Positions 50,390 through 60,236 of a stretch of 64,000 bases of DNA are shown in pieces; positions within the stretch are counted from its first letter, which is position 1; each line of letters opens with the position of its first letter. The stretch comes from Perca fluviatilis (taxonomy: Eukaryota > Chordata > Actinopteri > Perciformes > Percidae), in NCBI RefSeq assembly GCF_010015445.1, contig NC_053118.1:8692907-8756906 (forward strand), in the 5' to 3' direction. A program made the position numbers and the translations under genes. The notes under the pieces were generated by a model, which ran no database searches, was not told where the DNA came from, and saw only the letters and a list, made by a program, of their open reading frames with translations.

Positions 50390-51677
50390 TATTCCACTAA
50401 TCCTGCTGTTGCTGTGCAAAATAGGATGTTTAAACAATTTTCCAACGGTGGTGGACTTGTTGGACTGTGCAGACACAGCCTCCCCCTTTCATTCCTTCAG
50501 CCACCTTCTTTAAAAGGTTGGCTTTGTGATTCTTGCGCATATCCAAAAACCTGTTGATATCCAAGTCTTTTTTATAATGTTTAAAAGTAGGAGTTTCTCC
50601 TTTCCTTTTGCATGTATGCATCTCTACTGCAGCCTTGCAAACTGCTTGCTAGTTGGTTTGTGTACAACAACCCAGCACAGAGCTGACCATAAGCTGTAAA
50701 CAGGCAAGAGGCTGTAACCTGCCAGTAAACTGTGGTATAAACCCTGATTGAGACACATTCCAAATGTGCTGTATAAATGTCCAAAGAATGCTTCTAACAC
50801 CCGAATAATACCGGCATAGCCCACGTCTTAATCGGAAAAAGGCCTTATTCGGAAGATGCAAAGGGAATATGCTGTTTACATGACCTGTATCAAATTCAGA
50901 ATATTTTCGTAATCAGAATAATAGTGGAATATTAGTGTGTGTGTGTAAAAGTACTCAGTAAGAGCCATGAGATGGCAGAAGGGTACTTTGCAACAACAGT
51001 TTGGAGTTTCTCAAATATAACTAAGTGCAACTGAATGCACCAATCAGTTTAACGAGGTGACTGAATGCATTATGGAGTCCCGCTGGAGCCCACTTGCGTT
51101 ACCTTTGTTGTTTGTTAACATAACTCATTCAGGGGTAAGCAAAATGTTGCCACACCAGTGACCTCAGGGAAGCGCAAGGATTTTCCGGTTTAGTTTTTTC
51201 GCCATCATCTCAGATTCCTGCAGTGGCAATTGTGTCTGGAAAATTCAAGCTCCAGGCTACCGGTAAGCTACGGTACCTAACTGTCTTTAGCTGCATGCTA
51301 CCAGCTGGTAAGCTTCGCTGTGTCTGTTGTTTTTTCTTTGGATGTGTGCAAGTAGGCGGGGGTGGAGAGAGAAAAAAAAATACTGGGGGGAAATTGCAGA
51401 TTCTGCTCTTAATTTCGATAGTCAAAATCAAAAGCTTATTTCGATCGATTTAAGACTAAATCTGTGGTGCAGCACTGCTTGCGACTTGGGTACGAGAGAA
51501 CGGGCGTCTATTGTAGCCTAAATTTGTCTAAGTTTATGTTTGTCAAGTCGGTCAAAAGTCAATGTCAAGTGTGCTGAAGTGTGTCGGATGCTGGTATTCT
51601 ACTTGGCAAGGAAGAAGTGAACAAGGATGAGAATATCACAATGGGAAAGAGAATCGCTGGAGTCTTGCTGTTGCTAC
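50390..51677. other. No gene recognised
   Basis: Noncoding intergenic sequence. Short open frames near 50624-50861 and 51210-51520 lack motifs or splice context. Confidence 0.5.
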
Positions 51678-51729
51678 TGGTAATTACATCCACCTTCTGC
51701 ACTTGGTAATTACATCCACCTTCTGCATT
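51678..51729. repeat. 26-bp tandem duplication at LINE 5' junction
   Basis: TGGTAATTACATCCACCTTC (followed by TGCA) appears twice in a row, at 51678 and 51704, with a single C/T difference. It sits at the point where recognisable LINE coding sequence begins, so it may be a junction or replication-slippage scar. Confidence 0.85.
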
Positions 51730-53400
51730 TGCTTGCAATACACTACTGTGTTGTGGGAACGCATCCAAAGCAGCCTTACAGTATGCGTAGCAGACTGTGT
51801 CCACCAGCAGTTCAAAGACAAGCTTGATTCCCCTCTGTTTGGTCTCGAAAACTTTAATCACTGCAAACTGGAGCATGCTCTTCCAGGATTCCAGCAATAT
51901 GTTACCAATAGCACATGGAAGAATAGGACACTGGATAAGTGCTACGGCAACATTAAAGATCCATATGCTGCCAGAATTATCCCCCTCCCCCTCTCAAATT
52001 TGGATCCTAATACCATCCACCTGATTCCCACCTTTAAGTGTGCCATTAAAAGAAGCAAACCTGCCTCAAAAACTATCAGTGTCTGGCAGGATGAGAGCAA
52101 GGAGAAGTTAAGTGGCTGCTTCTTGGCCACAGACTGAGATGTTTTCTACCAGGACAATAATATTGACAATATTGCAGAAGCGATAACAGGGTATATTCAG
52201 TTCTGTGTCGACACAAAAAATCTAGACAAGACTATCACAATCTACTCCAACAATTAAGATTACATCATGCCTGAAAATAAACTGATCAGGAGAAAAAAAA
52301 AGCAAGCCTTCCAGAGCAATGATTTCATGGCGCTATGATCAATTTAAAAAGACCTGAGTGGGAAACTTAGGAAGGCTCGGGAGCAATACAGCACACGTTT
52401 CAGGGAAGCCTTCTCAACCAACAACTCGGAAAAAACTATGGGACACTGTGAAAGATATGACTAACCTGAACTCTGAAAATTAGGAATTGAACAAAGCAAA
52501 TAAACTAAATTTTTACAAACATAATGTTCTTGATTATGAAAACAATGTGATATGCTGCAGAGACCTATCGATTTCAATGCCACGTGACCCAATATAGGAT
52601 AGAATAAGAATTAATCCCAATGCTGTCACCATGGTTTTTAAAAAGCTGAATAGTAAAAAGGCCAGTGGGCCTGATGATATTTCACCTTTTATTCCTAAAA
52701 CATTTTCAGATGAGCTGACTCCAGCTTGGAGCTCTCTATCAATACATGTACCATCCCTACTATTTGGAAGAAATCTGTTTGTTTTCCTAAAAAACCCTGC
52801 CCACAGCACATTAATGATTATAGACCAGTAGCACTGACATCATTAGTGATGAACTCATTTGAATACATAAAAGGTAGTAAAAAGGAGTAAGGTACAGCAT
52901 CTCTTGGACCCTTACCAATAATTATGGCAGGGGCACAGACGATGCCTCAATTACCAATGTCTACTCAATTTTAAAGTACCTTGAATGTCCTGAGTTGCAA
53001 GTACAGGTAATATTTGTAGTACTCCACCTTATGGTTAGTGAAGGATGTGCAATATCTGGTAGGGCATTTGTGCAATATTTTTAAATTTGATACGGCATTG
53101 TACAATAAATAACTTGATCACAGCGTGATTTTACGGGAAATGTGAAATTTGGGTTGAATATATGTGCAATATAAAGGGGGTGGATGTGTAGTAGGTTCTC
53201 TGTTTTCTGTGAGTTTGGGGGGTAGGTAGGGGGGTCTTGTGTGATTTTATTTTATTTTTTTAAACGTTAACTGTAGTTGATTGCATTTGTACGAGATAAT
53301 TGTATGTTTATTATGCGTTTATGTACGATGTGTAGCCATTTTTGTTCTCTCGACTGCCCAAGACAAATTTCTCCTATAGGAGACAATAAAGGCGTATCTT
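51730..53400 (+). pseudogene. CR1/L2/Rex-like LINE, endonuclease-to-RT fragment
   Basis: The plus strand shows, in order, the end of an APE-type endonuclease (ENFNHCKLEHALPGFQQYV where GDFNHC is expected; TLDKCYGNIKDPYAARIIP; NLDPNTIHLIPTFK where SDHNTIHL is expected), a linker (CFLATD, GYIQFCVDTKN, ITIYSNN), and the start of the reverse transcriptase (VFKKLNSKKASGPDDIS near 52630, then NDYRPVALTSLVMNS). The catalytic GDFN aspartate and the SDH histidine are both replaced, and stops and frameshifts are frequent. The RT palm is missing. The 3' UTR ends near 53400 with GGAGACAATAAAGGCGTATC. It is non-functional. Confidence 0.75.
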
Positions 53401-54015
53401 ATCCGACACCCCTACTCGCATGCCATACGTTCGTTCAGAGTTATGGGTTGCTATAATTGTTTCCTCTCCTTCCTGACCACATAGTGGGTGTCTACCTAAT
53501 ACTAAACTAAAAAAATGCCCACATGGACAATGCTGAGAGCTTAAGCAATTCAATGACCAGACACAAGTCGTATACAGAAAAACCCCTAAGCACTGATGAT
53601 GATGCACAAATTGGCTGTTTATTCAACCAGCGCTGTATAAAACATTCCTATTTACAGAGTTTACACTATCACAGGTCTTTCGATAATACAATAGCATGTA
53701 GACAAAAGGGAGCAAACTGATGCTAAATGTATGATAGAGGGCAGAAGCTCAGAACCTGCAACTCCACATAGTAAAAATCTTATTTAAGTTCCGCGATAGT
53801 TAATTTCTCAGTTATATCCTTTTTTGACATATTAGTTTATGTCTTTAGGGTACAGAATGTTGCACAGTCACAAACCATTCCCTTCTCTGCAAAATATACT
53901 CAGCAACAAATACCAGAATGTGAGCTATGATAAAAGAAATCTAGGGTGTACAATCAGTAAAGAACAGTTTCCAGATTGTCTCTATCCTTTTTGTGCAGAC
54001 AAACTGATCAGGAGT
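53401..54015. other. No gene recognised
   Basis: Noncoding sequence just downstream of rrp15. Nothing is recognisable apart from AT-rich DNA. Confidence 0.5.
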
Positions 54016-54021
54016 TTTATT
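54016..54021 (-). terminator. Candidate rrp15 poly(A) signal
   Basis: Minus-strand AATAAA, about 405 bp past the rrp15 stop codon. It is the first canonical hexamer I find downstream. It touches the end of a MITE, so the signal could be transposon-derived. It is based on the motif only. Confidence 0.35.
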
Positions 54022-54330
54022 TAGAGCTATAAAGATTAATCAATTACTTGTCAACTATTAAATTAATTACCAACTATTTTTTATAATCAAGTCATCTGTT
54101 TGAGAAAAATTTCAGCTTTTTTAATGTGAATATTTTCTAGTGTCTTGACAGTTAACTGAATATCTTTTGAGTTGTGGACAAAACAAGACATTTGAGGACG
54201 TCATCTTGGGCTTTGAAAAACACTGATCCACATTTTTCTGACATTTTATAGACCAAACAACTAATCGATTAATTGAGAAAATAATCAACAGATTAATCGA
54301 ACACGAAAATAACTGTTAGTTGCAGCCCTA
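54022..54330 (-). mobile_element. hAT-like MITE in probable rrp15 3' UTR
   Basis: The right end reads GTTAGTTGCAGCCCTA (inverted TAGGGCTGCAACTAAC) and the left end TTAGAGCTATAAAGATTAATC. Internal motifs include TTAATCGATTAGTTGTTTGG and AAGATGACGTCCTCAAATGT in the minus orientation. I recognise this as a very common fish hAT-type MITE. No clean 8-bp duplication is left. It begins 96 bp after the rrp15 stop codon. Confidence 0.65.
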
Positions 54331-54425
54331 GTTGCATGTCACAGGTCAGGGTTTCTGTTCTCCAGAACGTCCTTGAAGGCATCACAGCCTGCTGTACGCA
54401 GTCCCTTTAGTCTGTATGGATCGTG

Positions 54426-54572
54426 TCAGTCCGAGTCACTTTCCACGCCCCCTCCCGAGTGTGTATCAGCCTCCTCTCTGTCACTGTCTTTGTCCCAGTC
54501 TTTCATGGTGGCTCCCATCATAAAGTCGTCTGTGAGAACGCTCCAGGCAGGCTTCTCCTCCGCTGCAGCAGC
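54426..54572 (-). CDS. rrp15: rrp15 coding exon 5 (C-terminus and stop)
   Basis: The acceptor TTTGCAG (AG at 54574-54573) precedes [20 protein letters not shown], then [16 protein letters not shown] and an acidic tail ending ESDSD before TGA (54428-54426). The W..L.DDFMMGA.MKDWDK.SD block matches the conserved C-terminus of human RRP15. The exon starts in phase 0 after exon 4 and gives 48 residues. The preceding intron ends in an unusual TG-rich tract (TTGTGGTGTGTGTGTTTGCAG), and a hAT element begins only 33 bp upstream of the exon. Confidence 0.95.
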   Translation of the reverse strand, partial: AAAAEEKPAWSVLTDDFMMGATMKDWDKDSDREEADTHSGGGVESDSD

Positions 54573-54605
54573 CTGCAAACACACACACCACAAGTTGCTC
54601 TAGGT

Positions 54606-55446
54606 CAGACATGTCCAAAGTCCGGCCCGGGGGCCCATCACGGCCCGCAGCCTCGGTTTGTGAAGGACAAGAGCAAGAGTCATATGTTGTAAGCTTAAAT
54701 GTTAACAAATTTTGCATTACTTATAAAAAGTCATGTTGAAAATGAACATGAGAAAGTAAGTCAGAATTGGTTTTGTTTATTTTAGATTTGTTCACGTCTG
54801 AGTGGCGTTATAATAAAATTATAAATAAATAAGAGATAATTGTGACAATGAAAATTTTAAATTGTTATAGATTAGTGCATTTCTATGTACAGTTGTGCTA
54901 ATAAGTTTATGAACCCATGCTAAAGTTAACTAAAATGAGGAATAAAAAAGAAAAAAAAAAGAAAAAAAAAATCTTCTTTTGGAAATTGATCTTAATGCCT
55001 TATTAAAAAGAATTGGAAAAATCCAACCTTTAAGGACACCAAAAGTGAATGAATAATGTATCGTAAATAAATAAATGTTCTTTCTTAAAATACAGGGGGC
55101 ATTAAGTACACCCCTATGTTAAATTCCCATAGAGGCAGGCAGATTTTTATTTTTAAAGGCCAGTAATTTCATGGATCCAGGATACTATGCATCCTGATAA
55201 AGTTCCCTTGGCCTTTGGAATTAAAATAGCCCCCCCCCCCGCCCACATCATCACATACCCTTCACCATACCTAGAGATAGGCATGGTTTTATTTTTACTA
55301 GCTATTTTTATTAGGTTTTCAGTTAGCCTAATAGCTGGTTTTATTCGCATTGAGACATGATCTTATGGAAAGTAGCCCATGCCAATCTCTAGGTATGGTG
55401 AAGGGTATGTGATGATGTGCAACTATTTTAAGTTTGGACACCCCTG
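54606..55446. mobile_element. hAT-like element in rrp15 intron 4, 8-bp TSD
   Basis: The 841-bp element has ends CAGACATGTCCAAAGTCCGG and (inverted) CAGGGGTGTCCAAACTT, flanked by a perfect CTCTAGGT duplication (54598-54605 and 55447-55454). CGGCCCGGGGGCCCATCACG at the left end is typical of a fish hAT family. Inside, from 54890, sequence beginning CAGTTGTGCTAATAAGTTTA after a TA resembles the end of a Tc1-type element, so a second transposon piece is nested in it. Confidence 0.8.
55245..55418. repeat. 34-bp perfect inverted repeat (hairpin)
   Basis: ACATCATCACATACCCTTCA plus CCATACCTAGAGAT at 55245-55278 is exactly complementary to ATCTCTAGGTATGGTGAAGG plus GTATGTGATGATGT at 55385-55418. The pairing extends about eight more bases with one mismatch (GGCATGG). 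The loop is about 106 bp. It lies within the hAT-like element and on the rrp15 pre-mRNA. Confidence 0.92.
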
Positions 55447-56034
55447 CTCTAGGTTCAGTGCATGCTTCTAGTTCTGCTCCATGGCACGTGCTTTCTTCAT
55501 GAGGCAACAGTGACACCATGAGAGCACTCGGTGAAATCACAGTTTGTTAGAAATAGTTACGCAAAGGTCAAGTATCGACCCATTCCGCAAAATAAAACAT
55601 GCAGAGTTTGTTCTTCTCTCACTGCTTTGGTGTACAAAATAACTAAACACGCGTGCATGATCGGTTAAACAGCTCAACAACATAGTGAAGCAGCAGCACA
55701 AGCCCACAATGGAGACACTGGCAGACTATTTCTCATTCTGTCTTTTTATCATCTGCAGCAGCTGTGAAACATGCCCAACATCCCATCTGCTGATAGGCGA
55801 TTTAAGCCCCAGTAACGTTAATTGTTGCTGACAGACCTAATGTAGCTCCCGTCCCCTGGCAGCAGCCGGGAAGCCAGGGAGGCTGGGAGACGGTCCGAAA
55901 GAAGCACAGCCCGTCAGGTGTCAGATCCACGGGAAAGTGACGCCAAACTCGTTTGTAATTAACGTTAAGGATTTAAAACATGTAACCTCTAAGAAAGGAC
56001 AGATAGAGAGAACATAAGACATCATTTCACTTAC

Positions 56035-56224
56035 AGTGTCCTTTTCAGTCTTGCCGGTGACTCCGCTGCCTTCCTCGGTCCTTCTTAGCACATCGATAAA
56101 GTCTTTCTTAGAGACAGATGAAAGAAATTTGGTCTTCTTCCTCTCTGAGCCACCAAATTCCTTCACCTTGTTATCGATTGTTTTCTGGTGTTTCCTCACA
56201 GCATTGAACAGCTGCACCACCCCT
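56035..56224 (-). CDS. rrp15: rrp15 coding exon 4
   Basis: The acceptor TGTGCAG (AG at 56226-56225) opens the exon. Its first base completes an AGA arginine codon with exon 3. The protein reads [14 protein letters not shown], then a lysine-rich segment, then [20 protein letters not shown] and a linker to KTEKDT. This corresponds to the RRP15 core region ([16 protein letters not shown] / STVSKKDFISVLRG in human). It ends at GACACT followed by the donor GTAAGTG (56034-56028), phase 0. Length is 190 bp. Confidence 0.96.
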
Positions 56225-56312
56225 CTGCACAGCAAAGTACACACTGGAATCAGGAATGAAACTTGTTTCTGAGAATGTTAAAACAAAAGCGCACAGAAAA
56301 AGGTATAGACAC

Positions 56313-56410
56313 CTGGTAGCAATCCTCTGTAGAGCTCTTTCAGTCTCACGGTCCTTCACTATGTCAGGTTTCTCTCTGCACATCATCTCCCACGCTCGCT
56401 TCTTGTCAAC
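56313..56410 (-). CDS. rrp15: rrp15 coding exon 3
   Basis: A 98-bp exon between CATCAG (acceptor, AG at 56412-56411) and GTGTCT (donor at 56312). It encodes [18 protein letters not shown] followed by [14 protein letters not shown], matching the human RRP15 segment ...[27 protein letters not shown]. The reading frame runs over from exon 2 in phase 0 and leaves two bases (AG) for exon 4. The following intron is only 88 bp. Confidence 0.96.
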
Positions 56411-56413
56411 CTG

Positions 56414-57040
56414 ATGGACACAGGTACAAAACAAATCCTCACATTTAGCTCCCCAAACTTTTCATGCTGGAAAACCATCTGTCTGCATCTATTCCTGCAG
56501 TGTTACTCAATGTAGCTTCTATAAAATGACAAACATTCGCCCATCTCTCATTGTTTTGAGTATATTTGGCCACTTCGGCGTTTGACGCCAGAATGACGTC
56601 ATCCTGAATTAACTAGTGGATAATAAATCTTCACTCGCTTTACCCCCCCTGTACCTACAACACAGGAGAGCGGTAGAGGCGTTCTCTGGTATTATGTTAG
56701 AAGACGCGGAAAAGGTGGACCGTTAACAAGCACGGACCAGGTAAAGCAACTCCTTTGCTCCTTATTGTGTAAGTGTTCTATGACTTTGGTAGTAGCTTTG
56801 AATTAAAAAGGAAGGCAACAACTATGCTGTGTTGAAAGCTACAAGACTCAAGATTGGTTGACAATCAGTAAATATAACATGACAGTATATTTACCAACAA
56901 GACAAGCTATTATATTAGCTTTATTTATATCATTATTATTCATCTTGCCCATACAGCCTACACAAAACAAAATGTATTTGTAGAGCATCGTCCAGTCCAA
57001 ACAATGTGTAGGCTTTTAGGAATCCATAAGCAAAAACAAA
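56414..57040. other. rrp15 intron 2, 3' half
   Basis: Noncoding intron sequence. A palindromic patch GGCGTTTGACGCC lies near 56577. Nothing else is recognised. Confidence 0.6.
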
Positions 57041-57055
57041 ATTATTATTATTATA

Positions 57056-57088
<33 letters not shown>
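57041..57088. repeat. (ATT)n microsatellite in rrp15 intron 2
   Basis: A trinucleotide ATT run of about 48 bp with one ATA/ATT interruption near 57052. Confidence 0.95.
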
Positions 57089-57125
57089 GGTACCCCTATC
57101 TTGGCATTTTGAAATCATTTCCAGT

Positions 57126-57416
57126 AGGGCTGGGCGATATGGATAAAATGAAATATCACGATATTTTTGACCAAATACCTCGATATCGATACCGCAACGA
57201 TATTGTAGTGTTGACTATTTTTGATAAATAATCATCAGTAATGTGGATATAATGACTAAGTGGGTAAAGGCAAATAATAGAACAGTTACAACAGTCTGGT
57301 AAGTTCAGAAAATGTCATTACTTTACTGTAATGCAGCCTTTAAAACCAGGAAAAGACAACACTTATGCCATATTAGGATATCCAAAATCGAAGCAGATAT
57401 CTAGTCTCATATCACG

Positions 57417-57454
<38 letters not shown>

Positions 57455-57491
57455 TATATATATATAAAAAAACATATATTGCCCAGCTCTA
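57126..57491. mobile_element. hAT-like MITE in rrp15 intron 2
   Basis: The element has ends TAGGGCTGGGCGATATGG and ATATATTGCCCAGCTCTA, inverted repeats of a very common fish MITE. The flanks ATTTCCAG and ATTTCTAA are only partly alike, so the target duplication is decayed. An AT dinucleotide tract (57419-57466) has expanded near the right end. It is noncoding. A related terminus occurs at 21885-21961. Confidence 0.7.
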
Positions 57492-57494
57492 ATT

Positions 57495-58090
57495 TCTAAT
57501 ATGAAATATATGGGTTTCAGTTGCCAACCCTACGGACAGACAGCCTATTGCGCAATTGGGTCGGACAGACGGACCGACGTATCGACAGATACTCCTTACT
57601 TTTATAAATAGATTATAGGTAGATGAACTAGGCTGCTACTCAAAACTTTTTCTGACTTCTCAGACAACAAAAGCTGATCAAAGATGTACTAAGGCTGAGT
57701 TTTGTTATTTTAAAACGTGGGTACATGCACATGTTAAAAGCTAAACCGTATTAGATTTGAAAAGACATTTGAAAGGATTCAGACTGAATAAGCTGATTCA
57801 AGCATGTAGGTGTAGAGATCATGAGTGACAATGTGAAACCACTGACAGTATATGTAAGAATGGAATGGACTGTTCTATTGTAAGAGCAGGGTTTCAACCC
57901 CTTAAAAAAGCAAGTAGACACAAATGTGGAGATTTGGCTATTATATGAGCTGGCCGTGTATCACCCACGTGCCAAGTTTACAGGTGGGTTCTATCGATTC
58001 ACAAGACATGTTGAGTGATTAACTACTAGGCATCAACAATAAACAAAAAACAGTATTGTAAATTCAGTTTTAAAGGATGTCGGACAGTGC
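57495..58090. other. rrp15 intron 2, 5' part
   Basis: Noncoding intron sequence leading to the exon 2 donor. No element boundary is seen. Confidence 0.55.
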
Positions 58091-58097
58091 TGATTAC

Positions 58098-58408
58098 CTG
58101 TTTCTTTCTCTCCAGCTGCTCCTTTCTTTCTTTTACCTTCATCTTGTCCAGCTCTTTGTTCTTTACCAGGATGCTGGTTTTGCTCTCTGGGGTTTTCTTC
58201 CCCAGGATCTTTGCCATGGCCTCTGCCCATCCAGCATTGGCATTACCCTCATCTGCCTCTTTATCCTCTTCTCCATCTTCATCCTCCGCCTCCTCGCCAT
58301 TACTCCCTCCTTCGCCATCTCGGTCATCTTCTCCTCCATCACTCGCGCCATCATCTGACCTTTCATCGTTGCTCCCTCCTTCAGAATCACTCTGCTGCGC
58401 ATCGTCTC
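58098..58408 (-). CDS. rrp15: rrp15 coding exon 2
   Basis: The acceptor GACTTAG (AG at 58410-58409) and donor GTAATC (58097-58092) bound a 311-bp exon. It begins with the last two bases of a glycine codon split with exon 1. It encodes a long acidic, Ser/Asp/Glu/Gly-rich low-complexity stretch (about residues 15-68), followed by the conserved [20 protein letters not shown] and then [20 protein letters not shown] with a basic end. Human RRP15 has the same layout: acidic N-terminus, then [25 protein letters not shown]. The acidic region explains open frames in other phases that I leave out. Confidence 0.96.
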
Positions 58409-58436
58409 CTAAGTCACACAAGGAAATACAAACAAT

Positions 58437-58785
58437 TAGGGATGCACCGAATATTCGGCCGAAATACTTTTATCACCGAAACAATACGGCCGAAAACATT
58501 GTGATGACGCAAACAGAAACCGCGACCTGCACGTGTGTCAGTACCCGATCCACCTGCAAAGTGTCTCCTAAGCAAAGAGGTTGAGACGGACCACGGAGTG
58601 AAAACAATGAAAAGTACGCTCTTAGAGTCTGTCAGCACACGTTTCAGTGAGATCTATTCGGATCCTCTGCACTTCATCGCGACTGTACTTGATCCGCGTT
58701 ATAAAGACCATTACTTGGATGCGGAATGAAAGCAGGGCGCACGAGAAGTGATCCAGGCCGCGATAAATCTGCGTGTTCCTTTAAT
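58437..58785 (+). pseudogene. hAT element fragment in rrp15 intron 1
   Basis: The terminal motif TAGGGATGCACCGAATATTC starts 28 bp upstream of rrp15 exon 2. Downstream, the plus strand encodes AKCLLSKEVETDHGVKTMK, then LLESVSTRFSEIYSDPLHF and IATVLDPRYKDHYLDAE, matching the region of ZBED-like hAT transposases with the conserved ATLLDPRYK motif. A stop follows the AE. A C-terminal segment so close to the 5' terminus means internal deletion. The other end (inverted GGTGCATCCCT) was not found. Its strand is opposite to rrp15. Confidence 0.75.
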
Positions 58786-58789
58786 TAAT

Positions 58790-59100
58790 AGTTCAGATTC
58801 TGGTTTTAAACCAGTCATGTCACAAAGAAATGCAGACAGAAACATTGCCTCATCTGAGAGTCTCCTGTGATGTGTAATCAGTCATCAGTCTGTTTAGTGT
58901 TGACAGGAGGATACCTCTACGCTTAAGTGAAAAGGTCTGTGTATGTGAGGGACTATTACAGCTGAAACATTTGGAGGATTGTTCACCCTGACACTTTCAT
59001 GAAAAGTGTATTTGAATTGATAAATAAAAATAAGATGTGTGTGCAGTAAGAATTTCAAGCACGTAAATCTTTTCATTTGGTTTCTTGTTGGGTTTAACTA

Positions 59101-59131
<31 letters not shown>

Positions 59132-60104
59132 TATGTATATGTATATATATATATACACACACACACACTTTCCCAAGAAAAATAAAAAATCACTCATGAT
59201 TTTTAGTCGTCATTTGTTGTTGTTCTGAAACATAAAATCTTTTGCACACATCATATATTCCTACATATAGATAGGTTAGTTTTATTTAGTTCTGTATAAA
59301 AACGTATTTTTTCCTTCTTTTACCACTGTAAGCTAAGCAGATTTTAAGATACATTTAGAATTTTCCTCAGAATTCCAATTATTCGTTTTACAGAGACGAT
59401 TGGATATTTGTTATGTAATAATATGTGCAAATATGAGCACAATATCTGAAAGTCTTAATGTAGAGCCTCATAAATTGCTTCTTGTTTGTGGCGTCAGTGT
59501 GATTGTTTTTAGTGGTTAGAATGTTGATGTGTGGAAGTTAATTAACAATCAACATTAAACTTAAGTTGCTTGCTGTGTCCAATATCTCAAAATTAGGAAT
59601 GTACTAAAACAGTTTCAGTCGTTTTCAGCGATGTCAAAACCGTATCCATAAGCAAAGAAACCTGAAAGTTTTGGTAACAAAAAATACGCAATATTTGAAA
59701 GACGTTTGGTGTAAGTTAGCTAGCGTTCTCTAGCAAGAGTGCAGAACGGACACATTCGACACATTTATAATACCGTTAACGTTACTGCAATTAACGTTAC
59801 TTTTCCTCCTCATGTGACGTTTGTTAGCTAGTAACGTTACTAACCCTACAGTGCTGCATTTTTTCATGTTACGTTACTAAAAACATAATCGAGCACTCCG
59901 GCTCTGGTTAGCCTACTAAAGCTAAAAGGAACAGAGCTAGTGCTAAGCTAGCCATGGAGCAAATTAAAGTCTAACATACAGCAGACCAAAGTAAGTAAGG
60001 TTAGCTAGCTCAATGGCGTATATTTGTGAGATTAAAATAAGTGGCAAACGCATTTTCTCGTGTCTTTCAGAGGCAACACAAGTGAATTGTATGTAAAAAC
60101 TCAC
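58790..60104. other. rrp15 intron 1, 5' part
   Basis: AT-rich intron sequence with a compound (ATGT)n(AT)n(AC)n microsatellite at 59101-59168. GTTACTAACGTTAC-like motifs near 59770-59875 recur in both orientations (TAACGTTACT, GTAACGTTAC) and may mark a degenerate repeat. No other gene is seen. Confidence 0.5.
59101..59168. repeat. Compound (ATGT)n(AT)n(AC)n microsatellite
   Basis: Seven to eight ATGT units pass into ATATGTAT, an AT run, and a short AC run. It lies in rrp15 intron 1. Confidence 0.93.
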
Positions 60105-60147
60105 CAGACAACTGCTGCACATGTGTTGTCAACAGAGCTGCCATCAT
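60105..60147 (-). CDS. rrp15: rrp15 coding exon 1 (start codon)
   Basis: rrp15 encodes a nucleolar protein needed for pre-rRNA processing and 60S ribosomal subunit assembly (yeast Rrp15p, human RRP15). The exon begins with two in-frame ATGs (60147-60145 and 60144-60142), then AALLTTHVQQLS and the first base of a glycine codon, ending at the donor GTGAGT (60104-60099). Joining exons 60147-60105, 58408-58098, 56410-56313, 56224-56035 and 54572-54426 gives one open frame of 262 codons plus stop, close to the 282 residues of human RRP15. Every junction obeys GT-AG and keeps phase. The N-terminus itself is poorly conserved in the family, so this exon is supported by frame, splice signals and promoter context rather than by motif. 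The neighbour on the 3' side is tgfb2 in the same orientation. Confidence 0.85.
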
Positions 60148-60215
60148 GGAGTTACACTGAAATAGCACCGTAGAGTAAATGGAGCGCACTTAGGTTCCTA
60201 ACGGAGTGAAATGAC

Positions 60216-60223
60216 CCGGAAGT
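60216..60223 (+). promoter_or_regulatory. ETS/GABP-type motif upstream of rrp15
   Basis: CCGGAAGT lies 69 bp upstream of the first rrp15 ATG and no TATA box is evident. This core is the binding site of ETS-family factors such as GABPA and is common in TATA-less promoters of ribosome-biogenesis genes. Position and motif agree with a core promoter; function is inferred. Confidence 0.5.
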
Positions 60224-60236
60224 AGTTAAGTGGCTG

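Noticed and set aside
58077..58584. Plus-strand frames opposite rrp15 exon 2
   Set aside because: Shadows of the acidic low-complexity exon on the other strand; the rrp15 frame has clear homology and splice sites.
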